Shown here piece after piece: positions 14,201-24,040 of a stretch of 64,000 bases of DNA (its first letter is position 1; the number at the start of each line of letters is the position of its first letter). This stretch comes from Eonycteris spelaea (Eukaryota > Chordata > Mammalia > Chiroptera > Pteropodidae): positions 806,001-870,000 of the forward strand of contig PUFA01000223.1 of the NCBI GenBank assembly GCA_003508835.1. Reading direction: 5' to 3'. Made by a program: the position numbers and the translations under genes. The notes under the pieces were generated by a model. The model worked only from the letters and a program-made list of their open reading frames with translations. It did not search any database and was not told where the DNA came from.

Positions 14201-17200
14201 GGGCCGTGAGCAGAGTGAGGGGACAGCTCCTGACGACAGCGCGCAGGCCGAGAGCACCTGCCCCTCGCGTGCCTGGCGCTGCCCCCTGCTGACCGCCTGC
14301 CTGCCTGTGTGTTGCAGTTTACTGCGAGAACATTCGATCGACGGCACTGGCTGGGCCCCACGAGGACGTTGAAGGTACGGTGCGATGCCTCTGACCGCAG
14401 CCCTGCCCCAGGGGCCTCTCCCTCGACAGCCAGCCACCTGTGAGAACACCGGTGTCCCCTCCGTTCTGTCCACGCCAGTGGCCAGCACACCCTGCTTCCT
14501 CTGCGCCCCACCGCCACGCCTGGGCCTGCTCAGCCAAGCCCTTGGCCCGGTCACGTCCTCTACCAGGTCCTCGTCGGGGGAGGGGACCATCAGGCCGTTT
14601 CCTCCCCCCTCCATCCTTTACTGTCCGTGCCTCGGATAATTTAGTTTCTGTGCATTTTGTCCCTTTGTCTCCATCTTTTATAGTCATCTCACCCGTAAAG
14701 GTGAGGACAGTTACGAGGATTGGGAAAGAAGGGGTAGCTGTGACGTCTTCATGTCCCCTCTGAGTTACACTGGACAGAAGACGGGTGGCAGGACAGCAGC
14801 CAGGTGTGCCTCGAGGGGAGGGTCCCTTCCCTGGGGACTAACGAAATGGCCCCAGTTGCTTCTCGACATAGGCTCGATTTCAGAGGCACACGTCACAAGT
14901 GCCCACACGAGGCCACCCGCTGCGACTTCCCCCCCAGGCTTGTCTTCAGTGGTGTCTGCAGGACGCCTGCAGTTGCTTCACGGCGCCTCAGCCCTGTCAG
15001 AAGCGGCCAGCGCTCACTTCGTGGTAGGCGCTGTGGGAAGGCAGCCTGGCTCTTCCCATCATTTCTGGCAAATAAAAACTCTCTAGACAGGGGTCACCTT
15101 CGCCCCATCTTTCATTGGACCCACACGGCCTTGCGGGCCTGGGTTTGGGGGCAGCTCTGTCCCCAGCCCGCACTCTGCTTCGGCTCGGACTCGGCTTTGG
15201 CACAGTCACAGGGACCAGGCCCCCGATGACTCATCCTCGAGGCTCTGGTCTTAGCGGGCCACCTGAGAGGGTTGCAGGTGGCAAACCAGCCCGGTTGGAG
15301 GCTCTGAAAACTGGCGGGCACGTCGCTCATGCCGTTCCCCACACCCCCCGCCCCGCCCACCTCCCCCAAGGGTAAGATTTTCCCACAGACGTTGGCTTTG
15401 GCTCAGTCCCGCGTGGAGGATAAAAGTTGTCCTAACTGAAACCACTTATAATTCTGAGTGTTTGCCAGATGCACAGAAAGCCAGCAGCAGCTGGTCACAG
15501 AGCGGCTACTCGCCACTGCCCCTCGGATGCGAGGGCGAGCCGGAGCGGGCCTGGCCGGGGCCCTGCCCTGCCCACGTGTGCCAAGCTCCTTTCCCTGTGG
15601 CCCCTCGCAGGCTGGCGGGCTGGGCCTCCTTCCACACGGCGTGTGCGAAAACCCGGCTCACGGCCACATGACTGGTTCACCCTCAGAGGCCGCCCCCTTC
15701 CCGCTCCCCAGCTCCGGGGAGAGTCCCGGGGTCCCGCTGCTCTCGGAGGATTCTGAGGGCGCAGTGGCCCTGTAGGACAGGGGCCGGGCCCTGCTCTGCA
15801 CGTGACCATCCCTCACCCCCCCCAACCCACGGGAGATAGCGCACCCTGGGGGTGGACGGCTCCTCGTGGCCAGAAAGCACAGGCCGGTGTTGGCTGTCGC
15901 CGAGCAGGCCCTCTGGGGCTGGAACACGGGGAGGGGGCCGGACCCCGCGCAGAGGCAGAGGACACTGCAGGCCTCGTGCATTCGTGACTGTCTCCTCACG
16001 AGGTGTGGGCGCTGGCCCTGGGCAGCCTGGCCAGTGCTCTCGCCGTGCTCTGGACGCGTCCTGCCCTCTGGGGCCTTAGCTCCTGTACAGGCCGTCCCTC
16101 TACCTGGAAGGTGCCCCCCACTGCCGTCCTCGTACCTGGCAGTGCCTCACGGCCTCCCCCTGGGGAGTCCTCTGGGAGCACAGGTCTGGTCCCAGGCCCG
16201 ACTCACACCAGAAGGATGGACGGACAGGAACAGATGGGTGAGAGAACAAGGGGCAATTAAAACTGCCATCCGCCGGAGTGTGAGAGTGAGCACAGCCCTC
16301 AGGAGGACGAGCTCGCGGGCCGATGGAGGGGAGGCCAGGAAAGAATCTGCCATCGAGTCACACACTGATCGCCAGTCAGTCCAGAAAACTCTGGTTTTCT
16401 ATTTTAATGAGATTTTCAGATCTCGAATTTTTAAAAAAGGCTAGTCTCCCCTGATTTTTGAAGGAACTAGAGCAAAATGATGAAGACCCAGTGGGACGGA
16501 GGGATTAGGTTATTTACAATCCGCAAGGGGCAGCAGACTCTGTTTTCAAGGTGACTTCAGAAGTCCGAACTGTGTTGGGCAGTGACAGGCAAGCTCGGGC
16601 TCCGTGCGGATGCGGCCCGTGGGCCGTCGGGCCCGTCGCGAGGCTCCAGTGCTCTGTCCCAGGGGGCTCAGCTTGCTGCAGGAGAAGTCGCCGCTGCTCG
16701 CTTCTCGGCCGTGGATTAGGAGACTTGTGTGCACAGGAGCCTGAAACCTGTCTTCTTTCTTCTTCATTTCAGGACGTTGTTTGGGGATTAAACTCTTTGT
16801 TTACTGTAAGTATATTGACCAAAATCCCAAGTGTTTCTTGATTTTCTTGATTCCCTGACTGCTTGTCGTAAACATCAGGTCAAGGACGACACGGGTCACA
16901 GCAGCACCCGTCCGTCCTGACCCCTTTTCTGTTGTGCTTGGATGAGTCAGGACTGGTGAGATGGGGGCCAGCGCCTTTCGAGCGACATCCCGGGGAGCCG
17001 GGGCCGCGGGCAGCGTGTCCCTACCCCAGTCCTGAGCGACATCCCCGGGGAGCCAGGGCCACAGGCAGTGTCCCCACCCCAGTCCTGGAGCGGCCGCGTC
17101 CTCCTCCTGGGCACAAGGCGGGTTCCGTGGCTCTCGCCCCCTTCCCGCTCCCGTAGCTGGCAGGTGCTGGCCCGGCCTTGCCCTCTCCAGTCCCACGTGT

Positions 17201-20200
17201 CTTGGTTTGGAGAAGGACTGTGCGGTCCCCAAGCTCTAGGCTTTTCACGAACCAGGACCGTAGAGCTGGTGGGTCAGTGACAAGCCGCCCATGGCGGTCG
17301 CTGTCCTGGAAAGGGCTCATTGCAGGGCTGGAGGGCAGGAAGGGCCGTGGTGAGCTTAGGGGCACAGCTGCTGCTATTCGCGTTTTGTCTAATATTGTTA
17401 TTCCTTTGAACTTTGACTTTTTGATCATAAAAGAGCTTTAAAAGAAATAGACTCCAGGGATCTGTCTTTGGGGGAAAAAGTTTTGCTGCTGTCATAGAAC
17501 CTAAGGTCCCTCCATGAAAACGAGGCCGTCGTGGACAGCCCCCAAGATGCCAGGCTGTTGGAAGGCACTTCCTGGCCGGCGGCAGATGGACCTGCACCGC
17601 TCAGGCACCCTGGGGTGGGGCTGCTGTCCTCAGCCTGTCATCTGAGGCCACAGTGCTCTTGTTCTTGTCCTCAGCAAGATTTAAAAAACAGTGGTCTCAG
17701 AATTAGACTCTGAGTCCCTACTTCCCTCTGCTTCGTCATATGATGTTCACTGTAATACAAGCAACACACTGAGACTTCCTGATTTCAGGACGTCCCCTGA
17801 TCTCCACGGGAAGTAGTACCTTGGGGACAGTTTTCTCCTGGCCTCCGTTGGTTTCTGTTTTGGGCTTTCTCGTTAGAGTGAAGTGTCCCTCTGGAGTGGC
17901 GAGTCCTTAGCATGACTTGCTGCCAGTTGTCCTCACGGCAACGATGAGCCTTCGTGTGCCCGGCGTTGGTCGAGGGGCCGAAGAGCACGGGAGCACCTTG
18001 GGCCCTTCCGGGGGCCACGTGTCGTGGCATCCGCCACCGCGGCAGAACCTTTCTGAAACCCACCGTTCCTTGGCCCTGAACCGGAAGTGGTTTTGACTTG
18101 ATGACTCACCCCTGGGGAGTTCATGGAAGGAAATAAGTCTCGGCTCCTCAGGGTTTTTATTTGTTTGTTTGTTTGTTTGTTTAAGAAATCTGGTACAATT
18201 TTCTCTCTCCAAGTGCTCCTGACCCTCCAAATTCTAGAGCCGGTCAGAATTGCTAATTAAGTCTAGAATGGTTATTTCCAAGCCATAGGTTCATTTTAGG
18301 TCAGATCTGTGGCTGAGAGGATAAGGGATTGTGTGTGCCTGGGGTGGTCATGCGCCGCCTGCCTCACGCACTGGGTACTTTCTGTTTCGGCCTCTTTCTG
18401 GGACTTGGAGTCTAACTTATTTTCAAATGATCATAGAGATTGAGGACTTCCATTATGTTTGTGACGTCGATCACGCCCATGTTTATTTGAAGTCAAGACT
18501 ACAGTCCCCAAGTTCAGCGTTTCTCCTGAGGAGAGACAGGGTCGTCTTTACGATGACCCGGCTGTGGCTTTGGAAAGCCACGGCTCATTGAAAGGGTGAC
18601 TCTTAACACCCGGGTTCCTAGGAGGAGGTGGTGCCAGGTAATGTGTGACCTCTGATCTTAATTCCCCAGGCTTTCAGGGGGGTGGGCATCCCAGGCCTTT
18701 TCTAAGTCAAAAGGGCTGGCGTCCCACCCAACCCCCCCGTGGCCAGTGACACGGGCCTGCTGGCCGTCACCCTGCCTGCGTGCGGTCAGCTCCATGCCTC
18801 CCCACTGCTGGGCATGAGCGCAGTGCTCGGGAGGTAACTGAAAAGATAAAGGGAAATTGGTGAAGGTCGGCGAGGAAGCTCCGGCTTACAAAGGCAAGGT
18901 CATTCGTCGCAGAGTAAGGGGGGATGATTAATTTTCAAGGGAGAGAGAATGGGACTTAGTTTGGAAGTGGTCATGAGAATGGTTCTTCATTCTCCAGTAA
19001 TCAAAAACAGCATTAGAAATTAGTGGGGTGGCTGTTTCCTCCGTTCTCAGAGCACTCTGGACAGTTACATGCAAACGTCACCCCCACTTCTCTCAGCTGT
19101 TCATTTCCATTTTGAATACAAGCTCCATAGACTTGCCTCAGATGAACCTTAGTTCTTATTGGAATCTCTCAAGACTCCAGGTCTCTCGTTCGCTGACGAG
19201 GTTCCAGCAGTTTGTTTATAAAATGGCTCAACAGCAGCAGAACAGAGTCTTTCTGTTGTTTACTGTGAGTTTCTCTCTCATTAAGGATCTTCTGAACTTT
19301 GACGACCCGCTGAACATTGAAGCCGCGGAGCATCACTTGAGGGACAAGGTGCGCTGGGGGCGGGGCGTTTGTGGGCGGGGCGTCTGGGAGGGCGGGGCGT
19401 TTGGGGGCGGGGCGTAGGGCAGGTACTTGATTTAGAATTAGAAGCAGTTTAAAGCAGTCGCTGCAGAGCCTTGGTGTGTCCCCTGCGCAACGAGCCCCCG
19501 CAGGCGTGCTCCTGGGCCCCCACCTCTGGAGGCTGCAGGCGGTAGCCGCTCTCGTCACTGTTGCGGACAGGGAACGCCACACCCCGCGCGGCGGTTGGTG
19601 GCAGCCCCCGTGGACTACACCTTGTCAGGAGAGGAAGTGCCAGTACGAGGGAGCGCTCCCAGCCCTGGAGAGGGTGTTGCGAGGCGTCTAGCGTGTGAAA
19701 TGAGGGGCAGTAGGATGGACCCGAAATCCTTCTGGCGGTGATGCCTCCACACGAGTCTGAGACCTGCCCCGCCCCACGCGCGTCCCACGACCTTTCTCGG
19801 TCGCCGCCGCCGTTATGGAACTTCCTGCTTATTTTGTATTCATTACTCACCCCCAGCTTGACTGGTGGCCACTCAAGTGCCCAGCGAGGTGCGAGGTGCT
19901 CGGGGTTTCCGGGGACAGACAGCCCTGCACTCAGTGGGCCGCACAGTCCCATGGGAAGAGGCAGAGCATAGACGAACAGAGAGAACGGGAGGGGGCTGGG
20001 CCCAGGGAGTGTGGGGCGGGCGAGGGGTGTTGCTGTTCCCTGTGGGTGCTCAGGGAGGCCTTTCTGATGGGGTGCGACTGGAGCTCTGGTTGACCAGTGG
20101 CTCTCAGGGAAGAGGGTTCCAGAGAGTGACAGCAGCCAGTGCCAAGGCCCCACAGCAGGAGGGTGCTCAGGGCGCTCAGAGGGGAGCCCGGCCGCGTAAG

Positions 20201-20900
20201 AGCGGGTTATGGGATGGGGCAGCAGCCCGAGTGGCCCTCCCAGGTGCACTTGTTCTGACAGCACGAGGGAGGGTCCCTTGTCACCCTGGTTTGCTGCTGA
20301 GGAAGCAGGGCCACCTGGCTGGTAAGAGGCTTGGCAGGAAGGGGCAGAGCCCAGCATTTGGGCCCGGAACTTCCCATGGGCCCTGCTCTGTGTGCCTTCC
20401 GGCGGAGGCCTGGACCCTGCGCTTTGTCCTGGGCCAGACGATGAGGGCAGGTTGTGGGGCAGGCTGTCTGGGGGCATCACTTCGGGTCCAGTGAGCTTGG
20501 GCCATGGCTCCTTAGGGCTGTGGAAGTGACGCGGTGAGCGCTTTGGCCGGGGCAGGGCAGGGCTCCCAGGACTGTGCCCACACCGGGCCTCTGTCTCTCT
20601 GCATCTGCCAGACGGAGGGCCTGGGGTCCCTTTGGCCCCGAGCTTCGGCGTCGCCGTCCCCACCCCCACACCCCGGGCACAGGGCCTCGCACGGCGGGCA
20701 CCAGAGCAGCCCCAGCTCTGCCACCTGGGCTCCTGGAGGCTGGCAGCCGAGCGCTCCGCGGGTCCTTGGCCCAGGTGGACGCGGCTTGTCCCTGCGGCGT
20801 CCCGTCGGCCTCACCACTCGCCCCGCTCCTCTCGCCCCGCCCCGCACAGGAGGACTTCCGGAACAAAGTGGGAGACTACATCAAGCGTTATGCCAGATGA
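5181..20900 (+). CDS. UBE2F: UBE2F, NEDD8-conjugating enzyme E2 F (3' part, six exons)
   Basis: Six exons (5181-5248, 12530-12600, 14318-14374, 16773-16805, 19286-19348, 20850-20900) together match residues ~73 to the end of the 185-residue human UBE2F. They include the E2 signature [13 protein letters not shown] with the catalytic cysteine (TGT at 12593-12595, Cys116 in human numbering) and end in YIKRYAR-stop. Known role: UBE2F takes NEDD8 from the UBA3-NAE1 E1 and, with RBX2/RNF7, transfers it to CUL5 in the cytosol and nucleus. The first exons, with the N-terminal extension that docks on the E1, lie left of the window. All splice sites are GT-AG. The exon at 14318 is one base short (57 against 58 expected), so the frame breaks after GWAP as written. 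Identity is near certain; intactness is not. Confidence 0.96.
5902..6123. mobile_element. Non-autonomous hAT DNA transposon fossil
   Basis: The left end cagcggtccccaacc and the right end ggttggggacccc form inverted repeats. The interior has the familiar 'ggcaccagggaccggtg' and 'cctgatgatctgagatgga' segments of an old mammalian hAT family whose exact name I cannot confirm. Flanking octamers ccttacag (5894-5901) and tcttacag (6124-6131) match at seven of eight bases, as expected for a hAT target duplication. It has no coding capacity. Confidence 0.75.
6781..7020 (-). repeat. tRNA-derived SINE
   Basis: The minus strand has an A-box-like start (gtggtgagcacgttgcttta) and a B box in ggtcctgggttcacgcc (complement of 6954-6970). 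A longer body and an A-rich tail (complement of 6781-6800) follow. This is a pol III SINE derived from a tRNA, not a tRNA gene. The head loosely recalls camelid and cetacean tRNA SINEs, but the body does not match one I know. Confidence 0.6.
9775..9910. mobile_element. hAT-Charlie-like fragment
   Basis: The segment 'gccgggccaaatattttaaattttgtggaccatgtatggtctctg' in parts matches a common mammalian hAT fossil ('aatattttaggctttgcgggccatatggtctctg'). Ends are not clear. Family name left open. Confidence 0.5.
11675..11985 (+). mobile_element. LINE-1 3' fragment
   Basis: 'agcctaaatgtccagtattagggaaccgg' in parts, followed by a degraded 'gaaatgcgagcccagagccatc' segment, recalls the 3' part of old LINE-1 copies in sense orientation. 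Highly diverged. Confidence 0.4.
12530..12600 (+). CDS. UBE2F: UBE2F exon with the active-site cysteine
   Basis: Acceptor gcattgcag ends at 12529; donor GTGAGT starts at 12601. The 71 bases encode [20 protein letters not shown] then ICL and the first two bases of a Ser codon. HPN and the catalytic Cys (12593-12595) are both present. The only difference noted from human is Lys to Arg before IWHPN. Phase 0 in, phase 2 out. Confidence 0.96.
12803..12822. promoter_or_regulatory. CTCF-like motif
   Basis: gcgcgccctctggtggccga closely fits the reverse CTCF core (CCACCAGAGGGCGC). It is one of the best matches in the window, judged by eye. Confidence 0.45.
14275..14293. promoter_or_regulatory. CTCF-like motif before UBE2F exon
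   Basis: ggcgctgccccctgctgac resembles a CTCF core and ends 25 bases before the exon at 14318. It may instead be part of the pyrimidine-rich acceptor region. Confidence 0.25.
14318..14374 (+). CDS. UBE2F: UBE2F exon, frameshifted by one base
   Basis: Acceptor gttgcag ends at 14317; donor GTACGG starts at 14375. It reads (S)[14 protein letters not shown] and then leaves frame. The expected continuation T-R-T-L-K is present one base out of phase, in ACG AGG ACG TTG AAG at 14360-14374. The C run at 14356-14359 has four bases where GCC CCC ACG needs five. Length is 57 instead of 58. As written, translation goes CCA CGA GGA CGT and meets TGA at 14370-14372. Probably a consensus error; see findings. 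Confidence 0.93.
14375..16772 (+). other. UBE2F: UBE2F intron
   Basis: A 2.4 kb GC-rich intron. I see no gene, clear repeat or RNA in it. Confidence 0.7.
16773..16805 (+). CDS. UBE2F: UBE2F exon (33 bp)
   Basis: Acceptor cttcatttcag ends at 16772; donor GTAAGT starts at 16806. The 33 bases encode [11 protein letters not shown], an exact match to the remembered human segment. Phase 0 on both sides, so this small exon could be skipped without shifting the frame. Confidence 0.94.
16980..17086. repeat. Two-copy tandem duplication, ~54 bp unit
   Basis: gagcgacatcccgg...cagtcct (16980-17033) is followed at once by gagcgacatccccgg...cagtcct (17034-17086), with several substitutions and one indel between the copies. 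Confidence 0.85.
18160..18182. repeat. (GTTT)n microsatellite
   Basis: About five and a half tandem copies of GTTT, probably grown from a retroposon tail. Confidence 0.9.
19286..19348 (+). CDS. UBE2F: UBE2F exon, C-terminal helix region
   Basis: Acceptor ctcattaag ends at 19285 and the donor is GTGCGC at 19349, a weaker donor than its neighbours. The 63 bases encode [20 protein letters not shown] then K. Phase 0 on both sides. A cluster of GC boxes begins within ten bases of the donor. Confidence 0.95.
19356..19414. repeat. Tandem GC-box (GGGCGGGGCGT) cluster
   Basis: Four near copies of GGGCGGGGCG separated by 5-9 bases start eight bases inside the intron. G runs could form a quadruplex and the motif fits Sp1/KLF binding. 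Confidence 0.75.
19900..20260. mobile_element. L2-like LINE fragment
   Basis: Degraded words 'tcagggaggcctttctgatggg', 'ttccagagagtgacagcagc' and 'agtgccaaggccc' (read separately) occur in the order seen in a common old L2-type mammalian repeat. Family assignment is from memory. Confidence 0.4.
20850..20900 (+). CDS. UBE2F: UBE2F terminal coding exon
   Basis: Acceptor cccgcacag ends at 20849. It reads [16 protein letters not shown] and stops at TGA 20898-20900. The only difference noted from human is Asp to Gly in the KVDDY segment. The 3' UTR follows directly. Confidence 0.95.
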   Translation, partial: EDFRNKVGDYIKRYAR

Positions 20901-21600
20901 TGGCGGGAAGACCGCAGGGCCTCCAGCGCGCACCTCGCGAGCCCGCCACCCCCCGTCCTCGCGCCCTCAGCCCTGCCGGGTCGTCCGGGTCCCCAGGGGA
21001 GCCCCTGCACGACTGCCGCTGGACGGGGAGCTCCGCGTGAATCCAGCAGGAAACGTGTCCGCGTTCCGAAGGGCTGTCTGCGTACCTTCACATGTTTACT
21101 TTTCTGAAACTGTACTGTGTAGGCTGTTGAGATCCGTGAGAAGTTGTAATGAACTCAGAATTGAAGCTAGAGCTCGCTTCTTCCCCTTTCCCGAAAGCTC
21201 ACTCACTCCCCGCACCACTGATGCTAAGCGATGTGCTCGGTGTAGCTGCAGAGGGCGCTGCGGAGCCCGCTGCAGACGGGGGTCGGATGCAGATCGGCTC
21301 AGCTCCTTGGGTGGCCCTGCCCAGGTGTCCCGAAGCTTCCCAGAACGCAGTCATTCACTGTAGATCTCTTACTGAAAGGCATATTTTATTTAATGTAAGT
21401 ATATTTTGGAACAGATTTGTAATTTGTACAATTTAATGCTTTAATTATTTTTTTCTATTCTCATTTAGTTTGTATTTTCATTGTATAGAGCAGACAGATA
21501 TTGGGGTCAAGCAACTATTGAAGAGAAATACAAAGAAAATGTGAAAGACACATTATTCATTCTGTCCAAATGCAACGAGAATCTGACCTTTAAAAATCAG
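20901..21600 (+). other. UBE2F: UBE2F 3' untranslated region (end uncertain)
   Basis: Follows the stop codon. The last ~250 bases are AT-rich and look like transcribed UTR. No AATAAA or ATTAAA occurs before 21600; the best weak candidate is AATACA at 21527-21532. A clearer AATAAA followed by a GT-rich stretch lies far downstream at 24027. The true 3' end cannot be fixed from sequence alone. Confidence 0.5.
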
Positions 21601-24026
21601 CTTTTGCTTTCAGGTCCAGATGGGGCAAGGAAGTGTTAGACCCTTTGAAGCTCCATCTGGACGATTTGAAACATAAAAGGCAGGGAGCCTGGTTCTCACT
21701 TACCGCCCCCCTGGGCCGGGCTGGAGCCAGACAGGCGGGGCAGGGGTCTGCAGTGGTCACGTGGCCGCGAGCCAGTGGGCAAAGGCTGTGTGTCAGAGAG
21801 CCCAACCCTCGTGTCCTGAGGGACAGGAGAGGAACCTTGGGGAGCAGCCGAAAACTGCCTGGTGCCACTGAGACTGCCTGTGGCCCTCTGCGTTTGCTGT
21901 GCACCAGGCTGCAGAGGGCGGAGCAGCAGCAGCACATGGCGCAGCCGAGGTCAGGGCCACCGAGGGGAGGCCTGGCCTTCCTCTGGCGTCAGACACCTGA
22001 GCCTGTGACATCACGTGCAGAGTCCGTGTTGCTTTGTTTCATTCGCCGCCTCCCTGCCGCTCTCCAGTTCAGCGGACAGCCTCCTTAGACCTCTGCATTC
22101 CCCCGTCTGCCATCCACCCAGGCCGCCTGGCTTGTCTTTTGTCATCTAATCTGACACCGAGATCGGTCTGCCCTGGGGAGGGCCAGGGGAGGAGTGCAGG
22201 CCCCCTGCTTCCCATTCGTGGTCAGGAATTCTGCCCGTTGGACTTGAGGGTGGCCCCCGGCCAGTGGGAAGGTGGCGCTGGACAGAGGGCAGGCCGGTGT
22301 CTGAGTGCAGCAGGCTGTCGGGGGCACGGGGCTCTGCACCTGCGGCCTGGCCCGCGCACCGCAGTGGGCTCCATTTTAATTGGAGCGCTAACCACTGTCA
22401 CTGGAACTCCCCAGCCTGGCGCTGGGCCGGCCTCGGCCAGGCGGGTCAGGAGGCCAGCAGCAGGCCTGATTCTGCCCCGTGACCCATGGCACGTGGTTCC
22501 CTGCCTGACGCCAGCCCCAGGCCTGAGTCCTGGCATGTCTCGCAGTGGCCTCTGGGGCGAGTGAGGGCTGCGCGGCTGGCACAGGTGGAGGGGGAGGCGG
22601 GGACGCCGCCTGTAGTTACATGGAAACGTGCGCTCCATGCAGCTAAGACGCTGCCTCTGGGCCGGACCCTAACGCCAGAACATGCGCACAGCGGGAACTC
22701 CACGCTGTCAGGGATCAAGTAGTTCTTCAGATCATCCCTCGCTGTCCAGTGGGACCTCACCCTAAGGTGCACACCCAGCTTAGCCGCTGCCATGGGCGCC
22801 CGGTGCTGGCTGTGCACCCCGACTTCCAGGCCTGCTGGCTTCTTGGGGCTTCAGATCTGCGGGAGGTGGGAATGCTGAGCCCCTGTCCAGAGGTGGCCCT
22901 GGAGCCGGATAGGGGCAGCTGGCCCTGGGGACAAGAAGCTCCAGATGCTTGGACATTCCCTGGGGCCCCGTGACTCTGGTACCTAGGGTTTGCTAGGTGA
23001 GCTGTGTGTGTTTCAAGCACACTTGCAAAGTTACAGGGTGGCTTCCAGGCGGGAAAGAGCTCATCTTGCCTCTTAGCCCTCCCCCGCCACGCCCCCTGCA
23101 GGTACCTCCTTTGTCGTCCCTGGGCGCAGGGCGCTGGGTGTGGGGCATGCGTGCCGAGCACCCATCTGCGGCCACACGCCTTCCTCCCTGCAGCCCTGGT
23201 CTCCGCTGCTGCTGTCATCATTGCACTTGGGGCATCACGGAGCGGGCCCAGCGGGCAGAGTCTTGGGTTACAGTGAACCTCAAAGACGGCGTGCTCCACA
23301 TGCCCTCGTCTCCCTGGAGGGCCGTGTCTGCCCTCCGGCCGCCGCGGAGCAGGCCGGGTGTGCACCGGCTGCAGGAGGCACTGCGGCACCAACACCACGG
23401 GACTGGAGAGCCGGTGCCGGCAACCGAAACCCTGACGCGCAGCTGGGCGGGCACGCGCCTGCTGTTTGCCAGGTGAAATGTTTCCCTTGCCCTCTGCCCT
23501 CAGTTGCACCCCTGGGACATCCATACTTGCCTGGGACGGTTTCACGGGGTGCAGGAGGCAGCCCTGTCCTTCCCCACGACGTGGCCCCAGCCAGGCCAGT
23601 CTCGGCAGAGGCTTGGGCCACGTGGCAGCAGAGCCAGCATGTCTGTCTGATGGCCGCAGAAGCGGATGGAGCAGCCCTGCTGCCGGCCCTGGAGCTCAGC
23701 GCAAGCCGCAGAGGCAAACTCCTGGGCAGTGGTCGCGCCTCAGGGGCGAAGCCCGCTGCTCCCGGGCGTTGCTCAGTTGCCCAACCCACCTTTAAAGCAC
23801 TGCAGACAAAATCATAAATTCCTGTTCGTGTCAGACCTGTTGCTGATTGAATGATGATTTTTTTTCACATAAAAATTCCAACAAGATGTTGGCTGCCACT
23901 TGCGGTTTGTAACCACTTATTTCCCTGCTAGTGTAATCTATTCCAGGATGATTTTCACTTTGGTCCACTTAAAAATGTTCAATTTTGGAAAGTCAGGTTT
24001 GCTACAAGGTCATTAATTCTTCATAA

Positions 24027-24040
24027 AATAAAGTGTGTCC
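24027..24040 (+). terminator. Candidate distal poly(A) signal downstream of UBE2F
   Basis: AATAAA at 24027-24032 is followed at once by gtgtgtcc, a GT-rich downstream element. It lies about 3.1 kb after the UBE2F stop in AT-rich sequence with no recognised gene. It may serve a long 3' UTR or be chance. Confidence 0.25.

Larger units (their letters stand above)
12601..14317 (+). other. UBE2F: UBE2F intron
   Basis: A 1.7 kb intron. It contains a G run at about 12959-12970 and two CTCF-like motifs (12803-12822 and 14275-14293). No gene or clear repeat is visible in the rest. Confidence 0.7.
16806..19285 (+). other. UBE2F: UBE2F intron
   Basis: A 2.5 kb intron. It holds an imperfect 54 bp tandem duplication (16980-17086) and a GTTT microsatellite (18160-18182). 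Nothing else is recognised. Confidence 0.7.
19349..20849 (+). other. UBE2F: UBE2F last intron
   Basis: A 1.5 kb intron. It begins with a GC-box cluster (19356-19414), carries an L2-like fragment (19900-20260) and shows MIR-like words around 20285-20420. The rest is unremarkable GC-rich sequence. Confidence 0.65.

Noticed and set aside
19449..20669. 406-residue open frame on the minus strand
   Set aside because: Low-complexity Pro/Ser/Gly content in GC-rich intron with an L2-like repeat, no known domain, antisense to UBE2F. Open only because stops are rare at high GC.
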